Assembly (NCBI GenBank): GCA_946623915.1
Contig: CAMORQ010000141.1
Coordinates: 1-5,805, forward strand
DNA from: an uncultured Coriobacteriaceae bacterium
GTDB taxonomy: Bacteria; Actinomycetota; Coriobacteriia; Coriobacteriales; Eggerthellaceae
Reading direction: 5' to 3'
Length of the DNA: 5,805 bases
Part shown: piece by piece, positions 1 to 4,701 of the stretch
Numbering within the stretch: the first letter of the stretch is position 1
Layout: the number at the start of each line of letters is the position of its first letter
Notes under the pieces: model-generated
What the model was told of the DNA's origin: nothing
What the model saw: the letters and a program-made list of their open reading frames with translations, nothing else
Databases searched by the model: none
Translations under genes and position numbers: made by a program

Positions 1-150
1 ATTTTTCGCCGGAAAAGCTCCGAAGATGGTAGCCTGCAGGACGCTTTCGCCTGCCGCGAGCAACTTTTGTACGACAACCGCCGATGCCGTCCCGAGGCGC
101 GGACAGCAACGACGAAGAAGAAGCTTGTCGACCGACCACTACATATAGGG

Positions 151-184
151 CGTGACAGTAACCAAATCTGTCGTAGATGTCACG
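151..184. repeat. Inverted repeat CGTGACA-N20-TGTCACG upstream of tsaE
   Basis: Two perfectly complementary 7-base arms, CGTGACA at 151-157 and TGTCACG at 178-184, are separated by 20 bases. A smaller nested pair, ACAG 155-158 and CTGT 168-171, lies inside. No T-run follows, so it does not look like an intrinsic terminator. Its position 44-77 bases before the tsaE start would suit a protein-binding site. Arms of this length can occur by chance. Confidence 0.3.
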
Positions 185-215
185 CGTGCGGTGCCGCGTA
201 TCCTGAAACCTGCAT

Positions 216-221
216 TAGAAT
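216..221 (+). promoter_or_regulatory. Candidate -10 box of a leaderless tsaE promoter
   Basis: TAGAAT matches the TANNNT form of actinobacterial -10 elements and five of six bases of TATAAT. It ends six bases before the tsaE ATG, so transcription would start at or next to the A of the start codon. No Shine-Dalgarno sequence precedes the ATG, which fits a leaderless message. No convincing -35 box is visible at the expected distance, so the promoter call is moderate. Confidence 0.4.
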
Positions 222-227
222 GGTTGC

Positions 228-692
228 ATGAACGATAACCTTACATGCGAAGTGCAAACCGCCAGCGCGGAGGAGACCAAGCGGGTGGGTGCACAGCTTG
301 CCGAGCGCTTGCGCCCCGGCGATGTCGTGGTGCTCAATGGAGACCTTGGTGCTGGCAAGACGCAATTCGTGCAAGGTGTGGCAGAGGCGCTCGGTGTGCA
401 GGGGCCGGGTACCAGCCCGACGTTCAACATCCTACTTGCCTATGAGGGCCGCCTGCCGCTGAACCATTTCGACCTGTACCGGCTGGACAGCGCCGACGAA
501 CTCGACGACATCGGCTACTGGGAAGTGCTCGAGGACGATGGCGCAACCTTCATCGAGTGGGGCGACAAGTTTCCCGAGGCCATGCCCGATGACTACTTGG
601 AGATCCGCTTGTCGACGGGCGGCGCCGGCGTGCGCACCATAGCAATGCGCGCCCACGGGCCCGCCAGCGAGCACCTACTCATTCGACGCTAG
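228..692 (+). CDS. tsaE: tRNA t6A37 biosynthesis ATPase TsaE
   Basis: This 154-residue protein has the usual size for TsaE (YjeE), the cytoplasmic ATPase that binds the TsaB-TsaD complex and supports N6-threonylcarbamoylation of A37 in ANN-decoding tRNAs. The Walker A loop GDLGAGKT is at residues 38-45. The family motif SPTF is at 63-66, HFDLYRL at 80-86 and IEW at 109-111. All are in the expected order and spacing, so the gene looks intact. The ATG at 228 leaves the normal short lead before the first helix. It has no ribosome binding site and is preceded by a TAGAAT box suited to leaderless expression. In many actinobacteria tsaE is directly followed by tsaB. Here a toxin-antitoxin remnant of about 0.7 kb lies between them. 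Confidence 0.95.
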   Translation: MNDNLTCEVQTASAEETKRVGAQLAERLRPGDVVVLNGDLGAGKTQFVQGVAEALGVQGPGTSPTFNILLAYEGRLPLNHFDLYRLDSADELDDIGYWEVLEDDGATFIEWGDKFPEAMPDDYLEIRLSTGGAGVRTIAMRAHGPASEHLLIRR

Positions 693-735
693 CTTCTAAG
701 CTCCATGGCATGAAAGTGTGCGGCATCGCGCGTTC

Positions 736-741
736 TATACT
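736..741 (+). promoter_or_regulatory. -10 box of the antitoxin promoter
   Basis: TATACT matches five of six bases of TATAAT. The predicted start point, about 748, falls inside the palindrome at 743-770, the usual arrangement for an autoregulated toxin-antitoxin promoter. No good -35 hexamer is seen near 713-718, so the promoter may depend on an activator or simply be weak. Confidence 0.5.
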
Positions 742-742
742 G

Positions 743-770
743 TGACCAAATTCGGTACCAAGTTTGGTCA
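743..770. promoter_or_regulatory. 28-bp palindromic operator, probable antitoxin binding site
   Basis: The arms TGACCAAA (743-750) and TTTGGTCA (763-770) are perfectly complementary, and the centre is GGTACC (754-759). Of the 14 base pairs across the dyad, 12 match; the mismatches are 751/762 and 753/760. It lies directly between the -10 box and the antitoxin ATG at 783. Phd/YefM antitoxins are known to bind palindromes at their own promoters, so it is probably the autoregulatory operator. That function is inferred from position and symmetry. Confidence 0.65.
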
Positions 771-782
771 AGAAGCGCTATC

Positions 783-1268
783 ATGCCTGTTCAAACGAAA
801 ACAGATGACTATCCCATAACGCCCATCTATTCTTTTTCGGCGCTAAAAACAAAGCAGCTCGAAGTGCAGGAGCGGGGCAAAAAGGAAGTCGTCCACATAA
901 CCGAGCGGGGCAATGCCGCATACATTTTCTGTTCCGAGGAAGTCCTTGAGCGCGAAAAGGCCCGGGCGGTTGCTCAGGCGCTCGAAGACGCCGAAATTGC
1001 GCGACTGATTCGCCAAGGACGAGAGGATGCTGCAAACGGTGATGTCATAGAAGGCTATGAAAACATCATGTCAAGCCCCCAGGAACTTTGGGGGCGCAAT
1101 GACCAAGATAGAAATTACCAAGGGGGAAGGACGTCGTTTGCGCAACTGGCATCGAAGCGTCTTCAGAGTCGTTCGGCAAGCCTTCTCAAGCTCATGCAAG
1201 AAGTTCCCGCGTTCGGCTCGAGCCTCGTACGAACCTTGCTTAAAGGGAGTTTGGTGAGAATTGCATGA
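783..1268 (+). CDS. Phd/YefM-like antitoxin with a read-through tail into the toxin remnant
   Basis: Residues 11-60 follow the Phd/YefM pattern: a short strand and SFSALKTKQLEV helix, then KKEVVHITERGNAAYIF, like the canonical stretch (vvITrhGkpvavl) of these DNA-binding antitoxins. A charged helical tail (about 56-92) would normally wrap the toxin. The family is usually 80-110 residues, whereas this frame is 161 because no stop occurs at the toxin start. From about residue 105 it reads toxin DNA. Restoring one base in the run of five G at 1090-1094 (or the C run at 1076-1080) would end the protein at TGA 1100-1102, overlapping the toxin ATG as ATGA. The natural gene therefore probably spanned about 783-1102. 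Composition is more AT-rich than the flanking genes (about 42% GC over 781-840 against about 62% at 3361-3420), suggesting acquisition. Start choice: ATG 783, with a weak AGAAG eight bases upstream. Confidence 0.7.
   Translation: MPVQTKTDDYPITPIYSFSALKTKQLEVQERGKKEVVHITERGNAAYIFCSEEVLEREKARAVAQALEDAEIARLIRQGREDAANGDVIEGYENIMSSPQELWGRNDQDRNYQGGRTSFAQLASKRLQSRSASLLKLMQEVPAFGSSLVRTLLKGSLVRIA
1075..1095 (+). promoter_or_regulatory. GC-rich hairpin just before the toxin start
   Basis: GCCCCC at 1075-1080 pairs perfectly with GGGGGC at 1090-1095, and A1081-T1089 extends the stem to seven pairs. The loop is seven bases or fewer. The stem ends three bases before the toxin ATG at 1099 and buries the G-run, the only purine-rich sequence that could act as a ribosome binding site. 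No T-run follows, so it is not an intrinsic terminator. It may have made toxin translation depend on ribosomes coming through the antitoxin; that role is inferred. Confidence 0.45.
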
Positions 1269-1366
1269 AGGCCGGCCTCTTTCCGTTTTTGCTCGTTTAC
1301 GAATACGATGAATCGGACGACATTGTGCACATGTATGGTATCGTGCAGGGGCATTCCGTAAAGTGA
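1099..1366 (+). pseudogene. Frameshifted RelE/ParE-like toxin remnant
   Basis: Three frames together give one toxin-like protein. It begins MTKIEITKG at 1099 in the first frame. It continues as LASKRLQSRSASLLKLMQEV in the second, from about 1130. It ends with FGENCMKAGLFPFLLVYEYD and then IVHMYGIVQGHSVK in the third, stopping at TGA 1364-1366. Adding one G to the run at 1122-1126 and one to GGG at 1245-1247 would restore a continuous frame of about 89 residues. That is a normal length for RelE/ParE-fold toxins, which end in strands resembling 'FLLVYEYDESDDIVHMYGIV'. These toxins cut mRNA on the ribosome or attack gyrase; which activity this one had cannot be told. As written, the first frame stops at 1255-1257 after about 52 residues and lacks the C-terminal strands, so the product should be inactive. 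Assembly errors in G-runs are the alternative explanation. Confidence 0.65.
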
Positions 1367-1388
1367 ACCGATTACGCATTAAGTAGAC

Positions 1389-3920
1389 ATGATTCAAAAC
1401 GCGACAAAAAGTCTAGAAAACGAGCACGCCTGTGTTCTTGCGTTCGACACCGCCAACGAGGTTATTTCGATTGCAGTGGGCGTTCTCCACGCGGGAGAGC
1501 GGGCAGTTGAGCCTCTTGCGCAACGCCAGATTGCGGCGCATCGCGCATCCAACACGCAGCTTCTACCCAACATCGATGCGGTGCTTGAAGAACTCGGTGT
1601 CCAGCGCGACCAAATCGCCTGCGTCGCATGCGGACGCGGCCCGGGATCTTTCACGGGCGTGCGTATCTGCATGGCTACGGCCAAAGGCGTTGCGTCGGCG
1701 CTCGAAGTGCCGCTTGTAGGCGTGTCCACGCTCGATGCGCTGGCCTGGGAACTGCATGCCGCAGGCGTGCGAGGGCGCGTGCTCGTGGTGGCAGACGCCA
1801 TGCGCAAGGAAGTCTACCCACAGGTCTTCGAAGTGGCCGACACCGATATCGGACGCACGTCGGCTGACTGCGTTGTTGCAGCAAGCGATTTCATCCTGAG
1901 TGTAGGCGACGCGTCTCAAATCAATGCGTCGGAGGGCGTTCGGCCTGACGCTTCGGAGGGGGTGTCGGGGGATGGCTCCGCGACAGCCGCTGCGCTGCCC
2001 GGGCTGGCGCCCTCCTGTGCTGACGCCTGCTTGGCGAAACCGGGGGCATTTTCGCTCGTTGCGGGCGATGCGCTGGCGAAGTACGCCGACATTTTCGGGG
2101 CGTTAGGCCCGCTTGCGCCTGAAGAGCAGTGGCGTGTGCAAGGCTTCGGGCTGCTGATGGCGCTGCAGGATCAGTGGCGTGCGGGAGCATGCGACCCCTT
2201 CGATGCGGTTCGTCACGATCCCGCCGTGTTGCTTCCCGTGTACACACGGCTCTCCGACGCGGAGGAAAACGAACGCAAACGACTCGCGGATGACGCTCCG
2301 AGAGATTTGCACACGGGTGTCCAGGCGTCAGCGCAGGACGCGTCATGCGCCTCTTCGCCATGCAGCAAGGCTTCGTTCGAACCGTTTGCCGCCGCAGACA
2401 TCGATCAAGCGGTAGCGCTCGAAGCAGCGTGCATGGGAAGCGACGCGTGGAGCGTGGCGCAGTTCGCCGACGAGCTGCCGCGTAAAGACCGCAGCTGGTG
2501 GGCTGCGCATGACGACCAGGGCGCCCTGGTGGGCTACGCGGGTGGTCAGGTGATCGACGGACAGCTGCAGTTGTTCAAGGTCGCTAGCAGCCCCGACCTG
2601 CGCAGGAGCGGCATCGCGCACGAACTGATGGTGCGGTTGGCCGAAGACGCGCGAAATCTCGGCGCCACGCAGATGACGCTGGAAGTGCGTGCGTCCAACG
2701 AAGGCGCTCAGGCGTTCTACCGAAGCATGGGCCTGGAAGATGTGGGCATCCGTCCGCATTACTACTCCGATGGCGAAGACGCATGCATCATGTCGGGGCC
2801 CCTGCCCGCCGCTTTCGCCGACGTGGCGGGCATGGACTTGATCGTGAACCAGGAGCGAGGCGACGCGCCTTTCGCCACCTCGCGGGTGGAAGCGGCCTCC
2901 CGGCCGGTCATCCTTGCCATCGAATCGTCATGTGACGAAACAGCTGCTGCGGTTGTCGATGGCGACGGGGCTGTACAGGCCGACGCCATCGCCAGCCAGA
3001 TCGACTTCCATGCGCGTTTCGGCGGCGTGGTTCCCGAAATCGCCAGCCGCAAGCACATCGAAGCCGTTTGCGGCGTGACGGGGGTGTGCTTGGAGCAGGC
3101 GGGCGGATTGCGCTACCGCGACCTCGACGCCGTCGCGTGCACCTATGCGCCGGGTCTTGTGGGGGCCCTTGTGGTGGGAGTGGCCTTCGCCAAGGGAATC
3201 GCCTGGGGGGCGAACATCCCCTACATTCAAGTGAACCACCTGGAAGGACACCTTTACGCCAACAAGCTGGCAACGCCTGACATTGCGCCGCCTTTGGTGG
3301 TGTCCCTGGTCAGCGGCGGCCACACGATGCTCGTGCACGTGCGCGATTGGGGCGACTACGCTGTGCTCGGCTCCACTATCGACGACGCGGTGGGGGAAGC
3401 GTTCGACAAGGTTGCCAAAGCGTTGGGACTCGGCTATCCGGGCGGGCCCATAATCTCGCGCTACGCCGCGCAAGGGAATCCGAAAGCCATCGATTTCCCG
3501 CGAGCCATGTTGCACTCGCACGATTTGCGCTTCAGCCTTTCCGGCCTGAAGACGGCGGTTATCACGCACATCAACCAGGAACGCGACGCTGGGCGCGAGC
3601 CGAACATCCCCGACATCGCCGCGAGCTTTCAGGCGGCGGTCATCGACGTGCAGGTGGCCAAGGCGAAAACCGCGCTCGAACAGACCGGCGCCAAGGAATT
3701 CTGCCTGGGCGGAGGTGTGGCCGCCAACCCCGAACTGCGCGCCGCCTACGAGAAGATGTGCGCGAAGATGGGTGTGCGCTTAACCCTTCCGCCGGCCAGC
3801 GCCTGCACCGACAACGCTGCCATGATCGCGCTTGTGGCCCTCGATCGCTACGGGCAGGGGAAGTTCGCGCCGCTCGATTCCGACGCCTTCGCCCATGCCG
3901 ATTTGGAGGAAGCGTACTGA
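1389..3920 (+). CDS. tsaB-rimI-tsaD: Fused TsaB-RimI-TsaD protein (t6A37 synthesis and S18 acetyltransferase)
   Basis: One 843-residue frame carries three complete domains. TsaB (about 16-290) has VLAFDTA near 16-22, GRGPGSFTGVR at 82-92, DAMRKEVY at 136-143 and a closing PVYTR at 283-287. RimI (about 330-470), a GNAT acetyltransferase for the N-terminus of ribosomal protein S18, has the acetyl-CoA loop RRSGIA at 405-410 and LEVRASN at 431-437. Its E432 and Y444 fit the catalytic Glu and Tyr of E. coli RimI (E103, Y115). TsaD (about 506-843), the transferase, has SCDET at 514-518, metal-binding HLEGH with H617 and H621, SGGHT at 642-646, GGGVAAN at 774-780 and metal-binding D808 in CTDNA. Elsewhere these are usually two or three genes in this same order. 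The linkers (about 170-222, 288-329 and 471-505) are Ala/Ser/Asp-rich and probably flexible. ATG 1389 is the first start after the in-frame stop TAA 1380-1382. No clear ribosome binding site precedes it. Confidence 0.95.
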   Translation: MIQNATKSLENEHACVLAFDTANEVISIAVGVLHAGERAVEPLAQRQIAAHRASNTQLLPNIDAVLEELGVQRDQIACVACGRGPGSFTGVRICMATAKGVASALEVPLVGVSTLDALAWELHAAGVRGRVLVVADAMRKEVYPQVFEVADTDIGRTSADCVVAASDFILSVGDASQINASEGVRPDASEGVSGDGSATAAALPGLAPSCADACLAKPGAFSLVAGDALAKYADIFGALGPLAPEEQWRVQGFGLLMALQDQWRAGACDPFDAVRHDPAVLLPVYTRLSDAEENERKRLADDAPRDLHTGVQASAQDASCASSPCSKASFEPFAAADIDQAVALEAACMGSDAWSVAQFADELPRKDRSWWAAHDDQGALVGYAGGQVIDGQLQLFKVASSPDLRRSGIAHELMVRLAEDARNLGATQMTLEVRASNEGAQAFYRSMGLEDVGIRPHYYSDGEDACIMSGPLPAAFADVAGMDLIVNQERGDAPFATSRVEAASRPVILAIESSCDETAAAVVDGDGAVQADAIASQIDFHARFGGVVPEIASRKHIEAVCGVTGVCLEQAGGLRYRDLDAVACTYAPGLVGALVVGVAFAKGIAWGANIPYIQVNHLEGHLYANKLATPDIAPPLVVSLVSGGHTMLVHVRDWGDYAVLGSTIDDAVGEAFDKVAKALGLGYPGGPIISRYAAQGNPKAIDFPRAMLHSHDLRFSLSGLKTAVITHINQERDAGREPNIPDIAASFQAAVIDVQVAKAKTALEQTGAKEFCLGGGVAANPELRAAYEKMCAKMGVRLTLPPASACTDNAAMIALVALDRYGQGKFAPLDSDAFAHADLEEAY
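1926..1973 (+). repeat. Two 24-bp tandem units coding an octapeptide repeat
   Basis: The units 1926-1949 and 1950-1973 encode ASEGVRPD and ASEGVSGD (residues 180-187 and 188-195), sharing six of eight residues. They lie inside the Ala/Ser/Gly-rich insertion in the C-terminal half of the TsaB domain and probably arose by local duplication in an unstructured loop. Confidence 0.6.
3905..3910 (+). promoter_or_regulatory. Ribosome binding site for menG inside the tsaD end
   Basis: GGAGGA lies nine bases before the ATG at 3920 and within the last codons of the fusion gene. It fixes the methyltransferase start at 3920, although that reading frame stays open far upstream. Confidence 0.8.
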
Positions 3921-4666
3921 TGACCACCATAGACACAGCAACAGGACGCGAAGCGCCTGCGGAACTGTCCGAGGAGCGCGTCCGCGACATCTTCACCGGC
4001 ATCGCTGGGCAATACGAGAAGTTCAACCACTTTTCCAGCTTCGGCCAGGACCGCAGGTGGCTGCGAGCGCTCGTGGAATCTGCGAACATCAAGCCGACGG
4101 ATTGCGTGCTCGACGTCGCAGGCGGGACTGGCGAAGTAACCTTCGGAATCTGCAAGAGGTGCAACCCTGCGGTGATCGTGCTGTCGGATTTCACGCCCGC
4201 CATGCTCGATGTTGCCCGCAAGCGCATAGAGCGCGGCGACAGCCGCGGGGTGGTTGTGGAAACATGCGTGGTCGACGCGCAGGACATACCGTTCGAAGAC
4301 GCGTCTTTCGATGTGGTGACCATGGCATACGGCATCCGCAACATTCCCGATCGCATGCGCGCGTTGCAAGAAATCCGCCGCGTGCTCGTGCCCGGCGGCA
4401 CCGTGGCAATCCTCGAATTCAGCACGCCGCCGTTTCCGCCCGCGCGTGCGTTCTACAATGCCTATCTGAAGTGGGGCATTCCGGCGTGGGGGCAGCATTT
4501 CACCGGCCGACGCGACGATTTCGTGTATCTGGGGAATTCCATCAAAGCGTTTCCCGACCAGCTTTCGTTTGCGCGCATGCTCGAGCAAGCGGGCTTTCAA
4601 AATGTGAAGTTCAAGAATTTGGCCTTCGGGGCGGCATGCATCCACACTGCGCGAACAGGGCAATGA
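3920..4666 (+). CDS. menG: Demethylmenaquinone methyltransferase, UbiE/MenG family
   Basis: This 248-residue class I methyltransferase uses S-adenosylmethionine to methylate the ring of demethylmenaquinone, the last step of menaquinone synthesis. The family's N-terminal signature is present as Y32 to N36 followed by SFGQDRRW at 40-47. SAM-binding motif I is VLDVAGGTGEVT at 63-74. The UbiE-specific YGIRNIPD is at 137-144, VLVPGG at 155-160, LEFSTP at 165-170 and YLGNSIKAFPDQ at 203-214. Length and motif order are normal. The start overlaps the TsaD stop by one base (TGATG), so translation is probably coupled and the gene shares the tsa transcript. A strictly anaerobic actinobacterium would use it for menaquinone rather than ubiquinone; that choice is inferred from lineage. 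Confidence 0.93.
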   Translation: MTTIDTATGREAPAELSEERVRDIFTGIAGQYEKFNHFSSFGQDRRWLRALVESANIKPTDCVLDVAGGTGEVTFGICKRCNPAVIVLSDFTPAMLDVARKRIERGDSRGVVVETCVVDAQDIPFEDASFDVVTMAYGIRNIPDRMRALQEIRRVLVPGGTVAILEFSTPPFPPARAFYNAYLKWGIPAWGQHFTGRRDDFVYLGNSIKAFPDQLSFARMLEQAGFQNVKFKNLAFGAACIHTARTGQ

Positions 4667-4672
4667 TACAAT
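4664..4672 (+). promoter_or_regulatory. Candidate extended -10 promoter for the amidohydrolase
   Basis: TGA-TACAAT (TG at 4664-4665, TACAAT at 4667-4672) fits an extended -10 element, with five of six bases of TATAAT. It overlaps the menG stop codon. Transcription would begin near 4679, leaving room for the ribosome binding site at 4689. No -35 box is evident. Confidence 0.35.
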
Positions 4673-4688
4673 AGCTTGCTGCTAGTTC

Positions 4689-4694
4689 AGGAGG
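4689..4694 (+). promoter_or_regulatory. Ribosome binding site deciding the amidohydrolase start
   Basis: A perfect AGGAGG lies seven bases before the ATG at 4702. A nearer ATG at 4697 is in a different frame that stops within 13 codons, so 4702 is the start. Confidence 0.85.
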
Positions 4695-4701
4695 ATATGC
4701 C

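Larger units (their letters stand above)
1..231 (+). other. Open frame of unproven coding status upstream of tsaE
   Basis: Reading from base 1, this frame has no stop until TGA at 229-231, which overlaps the tsaE ATG at 228-230 as ATGA. The first 45 or so codons have fairly GC-rich third positions, as in the real genes here, but the bias fades after about position 135. The peptide is rich in Arg and Cys and matches no family I recognise. It could be the tail of an upstream gene or a chance open frame. A competing reading is that an upstream gene ends at TAG 30-32 in another frame, followed by a small imperfect hairpin (GCAGG 36-40 with CCTGC 50-54) and a T-rich patch at 64-67. I cannot decide between them. 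Nothing else in 1-227 looks like a gene on either strand. Confidence 0.15.

Noticed and set aside
1..139. Possible divergent gene on the minus strand starting at GTG 139
   Set aside because: The frame is open to the window edge, but the peptide is low-complexity and Arg-rich with no recognisable motif, and no ribosome binding site is seen.
691..702. Palindrome AGCTT-CT-AAGCT right after the tsaE stop as a terminator
   Set aside because: The two-base loop is too small for an RNA hairpin and no T-run follows.
1075..1095. Intrinsic terminator inside the toxin-antitoxin module
   Set aside because: The stem is strong, but no run of T follows, so it cannot be called a terminator.
1057..1257. 66-residue + frame starting at ATG 1057 as a separate gene
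   Set aside because: It is the N-terminal part of the broken toxin plus an upstream extension into the antitoxin; the toxin-like start is ATG 1099.
1921..2361. 146-residue minus-strand frame opposite the TsaB linker
   Set aside because: Arg/Pro-rich composition typical of an out-of-frame reading of GC-rich DNA.
2928..3569. 213-residue open frame on the minus strand opposite TsaD
   Set aside because: It lies wholly within a clearly conserved coding region on the other strand; GC-rich third positions make such antisense frames common. It resembles no family and has no ribosome binding site.
3347..3919. Long upstream extension of the menG frame
   Set aside because: The extension reads Arg-rich nonsense across TsaD; the ribosome binding site at 3905-3910 and the family N-terminus both set the start at 3920.
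3848..4663. 271-residue minus-strand frame opposite menG
   Set aside because: Shadow of the methyltransferase, whose motifs are unambiguous on the + strand.
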